Assembly (NCBI GenBank): GCA_020847545.1 | Contig: JADLBV010000130.1 | Coordinates: forward strand, 1-64,000 | Direction of reading: 5' to 3' | From: Phycisphaerales bacterium | Lineage (GTDB): Bacteria; Planctomycetota; Phycisphaerae; Tepidisphaerales; Tepidisphaeraceae | DNA: 64,000 nt | Shown: piece after piece, positions 24,825-33,775 of the stretch | Position numbering within the stretch: the first letter of the stretch is position 1 | Layout: each line of letters begins with the position of its first letter | The notes under the pieces: model-generated | Told to the model about the DNA's origin: nothing | Seen by the model: the letters and a program-made list of their open reading frames with translations, nothing else | Databases searched by the model: none | Program-made: the position numbers and the translations under genes

Positions 24825-27434
24825 ATGAAACCATCGATTTCCATCACGCTTGCCCTGATCCTGCTTGCGGGAATCGCCCGGGCCGCATGGTCTGCGGGGC
24901 CTGCGTTGACACCCGATGTCCAGCAGCGTTCGGATGCCACGGGGGTCTTTGCGGTTTCGCCGGATGTCGTCATTGTATTTCAAGGTGATCTGCAATTTGA
25001 GGCCGATGTGTTGCGGCGGGGCATCATTGATCGTCACGGCATCGAGTTGATGGTTCATCAGTCAACGGAGGTTGGAAAATCACGGGTTATCCGACTTCAT
25101 GTCGAAAAGAATTCTCCGGTTGCCGCACAGTCCGCGGATGGATATGTGCTGGATGTATCTCCCACAGGAATTGATCTCTCTGCCCCATCTCCGGCTGGTG
25201 TTTATTATGGACTCCAGACGCTCCTGCAGTTGATGCGGATCGACCAAACAGGCCTGCATGTCGGCGTCACGCGCATTTCCGATTGGCCCGACCAAAGCTG
25301 GCGCGCCGCGTATCTGAATTGGCGTTTCATCCGGCCTGGCCAGGCTTCCCTCGACAATCTCAAGGCCCTCATCCGCGGCTTCTCATCGCTGAAGATGAAC
25401 ATCCTGGTCGTCGATGTGGCCGACAATCTGACATACGACTTTGTGACATTCCCCGATCGCGCAACACCCGCCTTCACAAAGGAAAATCTGGTCGAACTGG
25501 TGAAATACGCCCGTCAATACCATGTGGAACTGGTTCCCTATCTCCAGACGATCAGCCATGTGGCATGGTTGCACTCCAACAAGGCGCTATATGAGAAGCT
25601 GAAGGAGGCAACGATCGTCGGCGTCTGGAATTCTCAGTATTGCCCCTCCAATCCGCAGGCCGTCCAGCTCGTCCATGACATGATCGAGGCGCAGATCGAC
25701 ATTTTTCAACCGAAATATTTCCACATCGGTCTGGATGAAGTCGTTGACGGCCCCTTCGCCACCTGCCCCATTTGCAGCAAAAAGGATAGTGTCGCGCTCT
25801 ATCGCGATGCCGTGCTAACCATCTGCAGGCAACTGCAATCACATCACATTCGCCCCATCATCTATAACGACGCCTTCACGCATCGCAGCCCGGAAAGTGA
25901 CAAAAAACCACCCTTCGGATGGGAGATCATCGACCAGATTCCCAAGGATGTGTTGATCGACTATTGGGATTATTCCATGGTGCTGGGGGAACGATTTGAA
26001 TCACAGACGAAATGGTTCACCGACAAGGGCTTCGACCTCATCGGTTCCTCCTATCAGCGGCCGCAAAACGTGGCCTCCATGCCCGCTGCCATACAGGGCA
26101 ATCCACGCGGCAAGGGGATCATGCTCACCTTCTGGAACGATGTGGAATCATGGGATGACTTCTCATCGGTCACGCCGGCCGCCTGGGCAACCACCACGCT
26201 GTCGGCCATGCGCGGCTGGAAAGTGCAGCCGGCCGATCTGGATGAGGTGTCGCAAGACCTGGTGGGGGAATTTGCCTCGGCCATCAACTCGCCGGCCTCC
26301 TACGCCGCTACAACCGCCGTCGCTGCTGATTTGAAGGGTGGGTTAAACAGCCGATTCGGCCTGCCACCCAACGCCTTTGCTTCACAAACCATGACCAAGG
26401 CACTGGCGGAATTATCCTCGGTGGGCATCTCCCTCCAGTCCAATCAAAGCGGCGACAATGCGATCACTCTCAGCGGCGCCCAGGGAGATGGACTGCCTAT
26501 CAACGCTGTCACGATTCCCATCAACCGCAGTGCCGTGGCACTTCGTTTCACGCAGACATGCGACCGCCCCTTCCATTATGACCAGTGGAACAAAATTCCG
26601 GAGGAAATGACCAAAAAGCCGGTTATCGGCCGCTATCTCATCAATTATACGGATGGATCCAATGCGACAATCGAATTGAAATACAACTGGAACATCACCG
26701 ATTGGAACGCCCCCTACGGCACGTTTGAAGGGCGGATTGCCTATCAGGGAACCACCGACGCCGGCGCAAGGCTCATCCTGCTGCAACAGACCTGGCACAA
26801 CCCCGCGCCCGACAAAGTGATCCGCGACGTGGTTTTCCAGACAACCCAGTGCGATGGCATGTCGCCGGTGCTTCTGGCGATGGATGCGATCACTCCCAAC
26901 AGTTCGCCGGTGATGATCGACTCGTTTACGGGCGATCCCGGCCAGCCCGACAACCAATGGCGCATCTCCGGCGAGAATTTCTCCGCCTCGGCGACGGCCA
27001 AAACCATCAAGACCACCGACCCAGCACATGACAGCGTGCTGGAGGTGTCATTGCCAAAATCAAACCCGGCCGGCAGCGCCAGATTGATTCTGGATGTGCC
27101 CGTCAAATGCCCGCCCGATGCCACCCAACTCTCATTCTGGATTCACCTGAGCGACCCGCAGGCCGTCTCACAAAGCGGCATTTACATCGGCAACGACCTG
27201 TTCGCCAAAAATGGCAGTCAGTTTCATGTGGTCCGCCAGGCGGATGGTTGGCAGGAGTGCATCGTCTCACTGTCGCCGATGTTTGGGGCGATCAAGCCGG
27301 CCGAGGTGACCCAACTGCGAATTTCACTCTGGGTCGGCCAAAACCAGCCGGCCAATGCGATCCAATTGGATGATGTTCAGTGGATTACCAAACCACAACG
27401 AAACAGCAATTTAAGAACCCGGTGGTATCGGTGA
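24825..27434 (+). CDS. Secreted glycoside hydrolase family 20-like enzyme
   Basis: 869 residues with a signal peptide (about 1-23). Residues about 30-150 match the GH20b partner domain (ending SPAGVYYGLQTLLQL). A TIM-barrel (about 160-470) carries the catalytic Asp-Glu pair D304-E305 in KYFHIGLDEV, where most family members have HIGGDE. The C-terminal 400 residues are beta-rich and probably bind carbohydrate (FTGDPGQPDNQW to the LDDVQW end). The expected activity is exo-beta-N-acetylhexosaminidase, though the altered motif could shift specificity. Encoded in the LacI-controlled operon. Confidence 0.8.
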   Translation: MKPSISITLALILLAGIARAAWSAGPALTPDVQQRSDATGVFAVSPDVVIVFQGDLQFEADVLRRGIIDRHGIELMVHQSTEVGKSRVIRLHVEKNSPVAAQSADGYVLDVSPTGIDLSAPSPAGVYYGLQTLLQLMRIDQTGLHVGVTRISDWPDQSWRAAYLNWRFIRPGQASLDNLKALIRGFSSLKMNILVVDVADNLTYDFVTFPDRATPAFTKENLVELVKYARQYHVELVPYLQTISHVAWLHSNKALYEKLKEATIVGVWNSQYCPSNPQAVQLVHDMIEAQIDIFQPKYFHIGLDEVVDGPFATCPICSKKDSVALYRDAVLTICRQLQSHHIRPIIYNDAFTHRSPESDKKPPFGWEIIDQIPKDVLIDYWDYSMVLGERFESQTKWFTDKGFDLIGSSYQRPQNVASMPAAIQGNPRGKGIMLTFWNDVESWDDFSSVTPAAWATTTLSAMRGWKVQPADLDEVSQDLVGEFASAINSPASYAATTAVAADLKGGLNSRFGLPPNAFASQTMTKALAELSSVGISLQSNQSGDNAITLSGAQGDGLPINAVTIPINRSAVALRFTQTCDRPFHYDQWNKIPEEMTKKPVIGRYLINYTDGSNATIELKYNWNITDWNAPYGTFEGRIAYQGTTDAGARLILLQQTWHNPAPDKVIRDVVFQTTQCDGMSPVLLAMDAITPNSSPVMIDSFTGDPGQPDNQWRISGENFSASATAKTIKTTDPAHDSVLEVSLPKSNPAGSARLILDVPVKCPPDATQLSFWIHLSDPQAVSQSGIYIGNDLFAKNGSQFHVVRQADGWQECIVSLSPMFGAIKPAEVTQLRISLWVGQNQPANAIQLDDVQWITKPQRNSNLRTRWYR

Positions 27435-27485
27435 GCGATGTCGTTCACACCATCCGGTAGTTTCCATTTTATGGAGGTCCGTATC

Positions 27486-28331
27486 ATGCAGTCTCGTAAT
27501 CGCATCGTCGTGTCGGCCCTGTCGGTCGGCCTGATTCTGGGCGGTTTTACCGCCTCATCCCAAGCCGCCAAGGTTCTGGTGACCGGTGAATCCCCCGATT
27601 CCGGCCAATCCGCCGCCAATCAGATCGGGACATCCGGCATCACGTTCTACAACAATGCCGTTGTTGACTCGACCCCCGCCAATGCCAAGTTTGGCAGCGG
27701 GTCGATCAGTTTCAACAACACCCAATCCGGCGCATCAACCAACAAACTGCAGTTGCTCGACACCCAATCGCTCGGATCGCAATTCACATTGGCCGCCGAG
27801 GTCAATTTCACCAGCCCTGTTGGATATGAACGCCTCTTTTCCAGTGGTGCGGGTGGCTCCTTCTTTGCGATTCAAGTACTCCAATTTCAGGATCCAAACT
27901 ATTCCAATCAACTGAACCTGAAACTTGCATTCTACGTCAACGGCAGCGCGGCCATCCCGATGAATACCTACGGCCTGACCCCCGCCACCACAGCGATGAA
28001 CGCCTACCACTCGCTGGTGACCACGTTCGACAATGGCGATGTCAAACTCTACTGGGACGGCAGCCAGATCGCCTCGGCGACCGGCATCGCCACGCCGAAC
28101 CTCACCGGCAATATCTTCATTGCGGGCGACCCCGGTGGCACCTCCACCTATCCATTTTATGGCCGCATGGATGACATTCTGGTGTATGACCAGGCGCTCA
28201 GCGCCGGCGATGTCAGCTTGCTTGGCCAGAACGGAGCGGCCGCGCTGCTTGTCCCCGAACCCGCCTCGATGGGCCTGATTCTGGGCGGAACGATGCTGCT
28301 GGTGGGCCGGCGGCGGCGTCAGATGGCGTAA
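27486..28331 (+). CDS. LamG-like PEP-CTERM surface protein
   Basis: 281 residues from the ATG at 27486, which follows GGAGGT. Signal peptide about 1-27. A laminin-G/concanavalin-like domain (about 60-250) contains LLDTQSLGSQFTLAAEVNF, KLYWDGSQIASATG and the ending YGRMDDILVYDQALSAGDV. The C-terminus has VPEPAS, a hydrophobic helix and RRRR, the PEP-CTERM signal for exosortase-dependent sorting. It probably binds glycan at the cell surface alongside the GH20 enzyme encoded 51 bases upstream. Confidence 0.9.
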   Translation: MQSRNRIVVSALSVGLILGGFTASSQAAKVLVTGESPDSGQSAANQIGTSGITFYNNAVVDSTPANAKFGSGSISFNNTQSGASTNKLQLLDTQSLGSQFTLAAEVNFTSPVGYERLFSSGAGGSFFAIQVLQFQDPNYSNQLNLKLAFYVNGSAAIPMNTYGLTPATTAMNAYHSLVTTFDNGDVKLYWDGSQIASATGIATPNLTGNIFIAGDPGGTSTYPFYGRMDDILVYDQALSAGDVSLLGQNGAAALLVPEPASMGLILGGTMLLVGRRRRQMA

Positions 28332-28355
28332 TTGTTCTGTCTGACTAACAGTTTC

Positions 28356-28387
28356 GGCAGGGCAGGCATTAAACCGCCTGCCCTGCC
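28356..28387 (+). other. Perfect intercistronic hairpin
   Basis: GGCAGGGCAGGC pairs perfectly with GCCTGCCCTGCC around an 8-base loop, between the PEP-CTERM gene and the next hydrolase gene. No T-run follows, so it is more likely a message-stabilising or processing structure than a terminator. Confidence 0.65.
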
Positions 28388-28404
28388 TTGCACCGGAGTT
28401 GTTC

Positions 28405-29901
28405 ATGGAATCGGGCCTCAGCACCATCACCTTTTTCGACGACTTTGCGCTGCTCAATCGCACGCAATTCAATCGGCGATTCTTCACCCCGCGCCTCATC
28501 GAGGAATCGCAGTTCTTCGATCCCACCTATTCGCTGACCTATTCGTCGATTCAGTGGTGTCCGGAAGTGGATAAATACCGCCTCTGGTACAACGTCAACC
28601 ATCAGGTGTGCAAATCGGAGATCGGCGGGGGGGGCCAGGATGAACATTTCATGCTCGCGCTGGCCGAAAGCCCCGACGCCATCCACTGGGAGCGAAGGAA
28701 TTTTCGCAACCGCGCCGATGGCACGAATCTGGTCTACACCGGCGAAGAAGGGAGCATTCACGGAGCGATGGTGATCCGCGACCCACACGATCGCGACCCG
28801 CAGCGCCGATACAAATGCGCCACGAGTGTCGATTCAATGTCCCGCGACAATCAGAACGTCGCACCGGGCATCATCGCCACCAGTCTCGATGGGATTCACT
28901 GGAATGACCAGAAGATGCAATTCCAGTGGGGACGGTCAATGTCCGATGCCTACAATTGCCTGTTTTACAATCCGGTGCTGGGGGCGTATCAGGTGTTGTT
29001 CCGGGCTGTCTTGACCGATCGGCGGATTTGCACCTCCTACAGCACGGATCTGATCCACTGGACGCCGCCGCGCGTCATTCTCACCCCCGATGGCCTTGAT
29101 CCGGCCTGCTGTGAATTTTACGGCATGTCGGCCGGCTATTACGACGGCATCTTTTACGGATTCCTCTGGATCCACGACACCGACATGGTGGATCGCGTCC
29201 CCTGGAAGTTCAAGGGGAATGTCTATTCCGAACTGGTCTACAGTTATGATGGCCTCAACTGGCTGCGCACACACGAAAAGGCGATCGGCCTGCGCGACAT
29301 CGGCCAATATGGCGCCACCCAGAATTATCTCTGCAACATCATCTCCGACCGCAAGGGCGAAAACTGGCTCATCAGCGGATTCTTCCCGCTGCTGGAGCAT
29401 GGATCAACCACCTATGGTGAACGCAGAACCAGCCTTGAAAGCGGCTCAAACCGACTTGTCGCCCATTACACCAGCACGATTCGGCCGGGCCGGTATTGCG
29501 GCCTTCAAGGCGTCGGCGACGCCTTTTTGCGCACCAAACAAATCCTGCTGGCCGGCGATGAACTGACCATCAACGCCCAATGTCCACACGGTGAGATGAA
29601 GGTGCAACTGGTCGATCTGTGGCAAAAGCCGATTGCCGGCTTCACGTTCGACGACGCCATTCTCTTTAGTGGTGATGAAACCGCATGGACGCCCACATGG
29701 AAAGAACGTTCCATCGCCGAGCTGCGCGGCAAGCGGATCGGAATTGAAATCCGGCTGTATACCGGATGTATATATGGCATCACCGGCCGGTTTCACCCCT
29801 TCCATGGCGCGCTGCCGCAAAAAAGTTACGGCGACCCCGCCGACATCGGCCAGGAGATCCTCGGCCCGTCAATCGATTACAGCCGGGTCAGTCCACAATG
29901 A
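28405..29901 (+). CDS. Five-bladed beta-propeller glycosidase-like protein (GH32/43-type fold)
   Basis: 498 residues from the ATG at 28405; a TTG at 28399 is upstream. Repeated beta-propeller phrases occur: YSSIQWCPEVDKYRLWYN, ALAESPDAIHWERRNF, ATSLDGIHWNDQKM, CTSYSTDLIHWTPP and YSYDGLNWLRTHE. The pattern 'S-x-DG-x-x-W' recurs in GH32/GH43 and related families. No signal peptide is visible, so it may act in the cytoplasm on imported sugar fragments. It is the last gene of the LacI-controlled row. The precise family and substrate are not determinable by eye. Confidence 0.7.
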   Translation: MESGLSTITFFDDFALLNRTQFNRRFFTPRLIEESQFFDPTYSLTYSSIQWCPEVDKYRLWYNVNHQVCKSEIGGGGQDEHFMLALAESPDAIHWERRNFRNRADGTNLVYTGEEGSIHGAMVIRDPHDRDPQRRYKCATSVDSMSRDNQNVAPGIIATSLDGIHWNDQKMQFQWGRSMSDAYNCLFYNPVLGAYQVLFRAVLTDRRICTSYSTDLIHWTPPRVILTPDGLDPACCEFYGMSAGYYDGIFYGFLWIHDTDMVDRVPWKFKGNVYSELVYSYDGLNWLRTHEKAIGLRDIGQYGATQNYLCNIISDRKGENWLISGFFPLLEHGSTTYGERRTSLESGSNRLVAHYTSTIRPGRYCGLQGVGDAFLRTKQILLAGDELTINAQCPHGEMKVQLVDLWQKPIAGFTFDDAILFSGDETAWTPTWKERSIAELRGKRIGIEIRLYTGCIYGITGRFHPFHGALPQKSYGDPADIGQEILGPSIDYSRVSPQ

Positions 29902-29904
29902 ACA

Positions 29905-30133
29905 AATAAAAAACGCCCGCCGTGATCGCGTTAACGATGACGACGGGCGAAAAAACGGAAAATCCACCTGTGCCGTGCGGGAGCGGTTGATCAAACCCTT
30001 CAAAAAAGGTGGGTGATAAGCCGAATCAGGAGGGTTCTCCTGTTGTTCTCGCCGTTCGGATCCCGACTTTGGTACGGCCTCATTAAAGTGGCCGATGCCG
30101 CGGGCGTGCGGCGGGCGAGCGGGTTATCCCCAA
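29905..30133 (-). ncRNA. Probable structured small RNA, 6S-RNA-like
   Basis: On the minus strand a near-consensus promoter leads into about 220 non-coding bases ending in an intrinsic terminator. The RNA can fold as one long rod. CCCTT near its 5' end pairs with AAGGG (29996-30000 region), GATAA with TTATC (30124-30128 / 30015-30019), and CTCGCC with GGCGAG (30114-30119 / 30048-30053). A terminal hairpin CGGCC/GGCCG lies at 30075-30094. A small side hairpin CAGGAG/CTCCTG (30027-30042) sits on the 3' strand of an internal loop. That is the layout of 6S RNA, which mimics an open promoter and binds RNA polymerase. The identity rests on shape only; another structured RNA is possible. Confidence 0.5.
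29908..29949 (-). terminator. Intrinsic terminator of the small RNA (minus strand)
   Basis: CGCCCG...CGGGCG stem with inner CGT/ACG and ATCG/CGAT pairs (29914-29949), followed on the minus strand by TTTTTTATTTG. Confidence 0.8.
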
Positions 30134-30139
30134 GGGTTG

Positions 30140-30169
30140 ATTATAGGTTTAACCAATAATGCTCCTCAA
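30140..30169 (-). promoter_or_regulatory. Promoter of the small RNA
   Basis: On the minus strand TTGAGG (30169-30164), an 18-base spacer and a perfect TATAAT (30145-30140). The start point would be near 30133. It lies downstream of the REC-GAF gene and no coding sequence follows, supporting an RNA gene. Confidence 0.7.
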
Positions 30170-30271
30170 TCTCGTACACTGCAGAACATCCGCTTCATTG
30201 AATCTTATCGGCATTCAATCGGCCGGGCAATCAGCAAAAACGCCTGAAAATCCGTATCATTCCGCAACAAT

Positions 30272-31414
30272 TCAAAACGGCGGGTTCTCTCCGCGCTTCC
30301 ACCAGTCCCCATCACTCTTGTGGCCGTTCTCCTCATCCAGCGTGTCGCCATCGGCAAACGGACTTCCATCCCCTTCGTACTGTTGCGCCCCGCGCACGAT
30401 CGTCGCCAGCGCCACCGCGAAGATCGCGCTGATCGACTGCAGTGTCTTGGCATCCTCATTGGTGAACGGTTTGTTTGCGTCTCGGAACAGGATCATCGCC
30501 GCCAGCGGCTCGCCCAGATAGGTGCAATTGGCGCCAAGGATCGTCTGATCCGCCAGATAATCCAGCTCCGGTTCGGACAATTTCTCCTGAGCCTCCTCGG
30601 GCATCAGATGAACCATCCCCTCGCGCACCACCAGCGGCAGCAGTCCTTGCTGCAACGCGCCCGCCAAGTCCTGTTCACCCGCGATGGTGAATTTCATGTA
30701 CGCCCCCAGTTGAAATTCCGAATCCTCGGAGGCCAGCCAGATCGCGATGTTGCTGTATCCCAGTTGCCGCAGCATCCAGTCCATCGCGTGGCACAGGAGT
30801 TGTTCCAGGTCCTTCGCTTCACTGATGTATTTGCGGAATCCCTCCTGCGTGCGCACCACATCCATTTGCCGGGACAATTCGGTGTAGGCGCTGATCAGAT
30901 CGTTGCAGAGCAGGTCCACCTTTTTGGACACAACCTTGCGGGCCGAGTTGAGCCGTTTCACAGCATCCCGCAACCGATCCAGCCGCTGGCTCTCCTTCAG
31001 CCGCTTTGCCTGTCGGGACAACGCCGTTTTGACATGCTCCATCAACTGCGTGGCCGAAAAGGGTTTGGCGACAAAATCGACCGCTCCCTGTCGCAGCGCC
31101 GACACCGCGCGATCGACGCTGGGCGCGCCGGTGATGACGATCGCGCTCGACATCGGCTGCTGCGAACGCAGCGACTCCACCAGCGATGTCCCATCCCCAT
31201 CGGGCAGGTTCACATCCACCACCAGCAGGTCGATCGATTCCTTTCCGATCACTTCCCGTGCCTGTTGAATGCTTTGTGCCGCCACGATCCGGCAGGGCAT
31301 CTGGCTTGCGATCACATCGCCCACCAGTTCCACAAGCGATGGCTCATCATCCACCACCAGAATATTCGCCTTGCCGATGTTCAGCGCCGGGGTTTTGCTT
31401 AAAACCGGTGTCAT
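30272..31414 (-). CDS. Response regulator with GAF-like output domain
   Basis: 380 residues from the ATG at 31414, preceded by AAGCAGG; a TTG at 31441 is upstream. Receiver domain at about 15-130 with VVDDEPSL, acceptor Asp in LLVVDVNLPDGDG, VITGAPS and AKPFSATQL. A coiled-coil stretch (about 130-195) leads to a GAF-like domain (about 205-350) built from alternating strands and helices. No DNA-binding or GGDEF output is present. It lies 29 bases after the HDOD-kinase gene and is probably its partner. Confidence 0.85.
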   Translation of the reverse strand: MTPVLSKTPALNIGKANILVVDDEPSLVELVGDVIASQMPCRIVAAQSIQQAREVIGKESIDLLVVDVNLPDGDGTSLVESLRSQQPMSSAIVITGAPSVDRAVSALRQGAVDFVAKPFSATQLMEHVKTALSRQAKRLKESQRLDRLRDAVKRLNSARKVVSKKVDLLCNDLISAYTELSRQMDVVRTQEGFRKYISEAKDLEQLLCHAMDWMLRQLGYSNIAIWLASEDSEFQLGAYMKFTIAGEQDLAGALQQGLLPLVVREGMVHLMPEEAQEKLSEPELDYLADQTILGANCTYLGEPLAAMILFRDANKPFTNEDAKTLQSISAIFAVALATIVRGAQQYEGDGSPFADGDTLDEENGHKSDGDWWKRGENPPF

Positions 31415-31443
31415 CCTGCTTCCCTTCCTGTTATCACCCAATG

Positions 31444-33747
31444 CTAAGGCGCGATTTTACGCGCTGCCTGTTGATCCGTTGCCGCTTCCACCGTCGGCAG
31501 CAGGATCAACGTCCGAGTTCCCTCATCACGCCGGCTCTCCAGCCGGATCGAGCCGCCGTTGGATTCGATCCATCTCGACGCCCTGGCCAGTCCCATGCCG
31601 CGGCGGCGGCCGGCCGGCTTGAAACTGAAAAACGGATCGAACGCATGTCGAACCGTATGCTCATCCATCCCGCATCCATTGTCCGCGATGGTCAATACCA
31701 CCCGGCCGGAATACGGATCAAACGCGGCCTGGATCGTCAACCGGCCCTGGCTGCCATCCGTGGCCTGGATCGCGTTGTCGATCACCTCGACGAGCGCCGC
31801 CGTCACCTGATCGGCGTCCACCCGCACCAGCGGAACCTCCTGAATCGTCCGCTCTATCGTCCTATCGGCAGGATCGGACCGCGTCTTGGCCAGTTCCATC
31901 GCACGATCGACCAATTCCCTTACCGACACCGATTTTGGCCGCGGCGGTTGCGGGCGGGCGAAATCCATCAGTTCCGAGATCATTTCGCTCAGGCGGTGCG
32001 ACTGTTCATAGATCAATTTGGCGGCCGTCTGTTGCTTGGGGTCCGACAATTGTGCCGCCAGCAGTTGTGATCGGCCGGAAATGATCGCCAGCGGGTTGTT
32101 CATCTCATGTGCCGCCCCAGCCGCCATTTCACCCACCATTATCATGGTCCGCGACCGCAATATCTCATTCTGGGCGTTGTGCAATTGCCGATTGGCCTCG
32201 GCCAACTGTTCGGCCAGCGTCCTCGCCTCATCGCGAATCTGGGCCGTCCGCAACGCCAGGCTCCACCCGCCCGCGATGGCGCTCAATTCCTGTATTTGTG
32301 GGCTAAGTCGCTGTGCCTCGCCGGCCGGCCCGCCCCAGATCACGCCCCCGATGCACTCTCCCTCGGCCTCCAGGGCGATCCAATAGCGTTGGTCGTGAGT
32401 TAATCTTGGCGAAATGGCCGACACCAGCCATTCAAGATCATCCCCAACCGGCACGATCGGGCTTTCCGTTGCGGCGGGGATTTTCAGCGAATAGACGCCG
32501 GCCGCCTCTTCACCAGATGCCGGCGGCGGGCAATCAACCAGCGCGCTTTGAAACACTTCCCCCGTCTGATCAAAAAGCAACGCCTCTGCAAATGTTTGCC
32601 CAGGTGCGAGCGAAAAGGCGCACGCACTTCGCACATCCAGCACCGTGATGGCGGTCTGTCCGATGGCCGAAAGCACCGTCTGCGGCGGCGCATCCGGCCG
32701 CAACACCGACTGAAATCCGCTCAGGGCGTCAAAAAACCGCGCCCGTACCGCCAATTTACGATTCTTGCTGGCCAGTTGGCCGCTCACCCGTCCCAGTTCC
32801 TTGTTCGCCTGCGCCAACGCCTGCTGATACAACTCGCTGCTGCTGGTTTGGCCCAACCCCAGCGCCTGTGCCCTTGGTTCGATTTGCTCAACCAGCCCCT
32901 GTTGAACCATGAGAACCTGCTCGCCGGTCAATCCCACCACATCCATCAGCACGTTTTTGCTGACCGGGAAGGTGTAGTTGCCGCTGTAACCCAAATGTTG
33001 TTCGCGGACGATCAAATCCGCCAGCGTCACCAGGTTGAGCAACCGGGGATTTTTCACGGTTGCCGGCAATGCTTCGGGCAATTGGCCATGCAGCCAGATC
33101 GAATCCCGAACCGTCAGCGGTAATTGCCATCGCTCGGCCAGCCGTTTACCGACGACCATGTGATCCAACCCGATGACCGTTCGTTCCAGGTCGGCGATGT
33201 TGCCGCGCAACAGGTCGGCCGCCTCAACCACCCGGTCAAAACTTTTGGGCAGCACCGCATCCAGCGCCACCTTCCCCAGGTCGTGCAGCAACCCGCACAC
33301 AAACGCCTCGGCCGGATCGACGCCACAACCCTTGTTCTGCGCCGCCAACAGCTCGCAGCAACAGGCCACCGCCACGGAATGTTTCCAGAATTCCTCGCGA
33401 CTGAAATGCCCTGTTTTATTGGGAGATTCCTCGGCGAAGGTCTGGAACACCGACACCGCCAGCACCGCGCTGCGCACCGCCTCAAACCCCAGCAGCGACA
33501 CCGCCCGCTCGACGCTGGTCACCTGTCCGCGCACCCCCACGTCCGCACGATGCACCAGTTGCAATATCCGCGTCGTCAGGGAAGGGTCGCTGGTGATCAG
33601 CCGCACCACATCCGCGGCGCTCGAATCATCGCTGCTGGTCGCCTCCAACACCCGAATCGCCACGGCCGGCAGCGTCGGCAGATCCTCCAGTTGCTGAAGA
33701 ATCAACTCGACGCGCTTTTCGCGAAGCTGGTCGTTGGCCTGTGTCAT
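31444..33747 (-). CDS. HDOD-domain hybrid histidine kinase
   Basis: 767 residues. An HDOD domain (about 15-215, with LPTLPAVAIRVLEATSS and a HDLGKVALDAV segment) is joined by a coiled coil (about 300-330) to a GAF-like region (about 335-485). The kinase has acceptor H547 in AAHEMNNPLAIISGRSQLL and a HATPase domain with DNAIQATDG, DNGCGMDE and GRRRGMGLA. There are no membrane segments, so it is a cytoplasmic kinase. HDOD domains occur in regulators of motility, stress and phosphodiester signalling. The gene sits between an HTH-REC regulator and a REC-GAF regulator, forming a three-gene signalling operon. Confidence 0.9.
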   Translation of the reverse strand: MTQANDQLREKRVELILQQLEDLPTLPAVAIRVLEATSSDDSSAADVVRLITSDPSLTTRILQLVHRADVGVRGQVTSVERAVSLLGFEAVRSAVLAVSVFQTFAEESPNKTGHFSREEFWKHSVAVACCCELLAAQNKGCGVDPAEAFVCGLLHDLGKVALDAVLPKSFDRVVEAADLLRGNIADLERTVIGLDHMVVGKRLAERWQLPLTVRDSIWLHGQLPEALPATVKNPRLLNLVTLADLIVREQHLGYSGNYTFPVSKNVLMDVVGLTGEQVLMVQQGLVEQIEPRAQALGLGQTSSSELYQQALAQANKELGRVSGQLASKNRKLAVRARFFDALSGFQSVLRPDAPPQTVLSAIGQTAITVLDVRSACAFSLAPGQTFAEALLFDQTGEVFQSALVDCPPPASGEEAAGVYSLKIPAATESPIVPVGDDLEWLVSAISPRLTHDQRYWIALEAEGECIGGVIWGGPAGEAQRLSPQIQELSAIAGGWSLALRTAQIRDEARTLAEQLAEANRQLHNAQNEILRSRTMIMVGEMAAGAAHEMNNPLAIISGRSQLLAAQLSDPKQQTAAKLIYEQSHRLSEMISELMDFARPQPPRPKSVSVRELVDRAMELAKTRSDPADRTIERTIQEVPLVRVDADQVTAALVEVIDNAIQATDGSQGRLTIQAAFDPYSGRVVLTIADNGCGMDEHTVRHAFDPFFSFKPAGRRRGMGLARASRWIESNGGSIRLESRRDEGTRTLILLPTVEAATDQQAARKIAP

Positions 33748-33775
33748 ATCGAGGGACCGTCCACGGCTTTTATTG

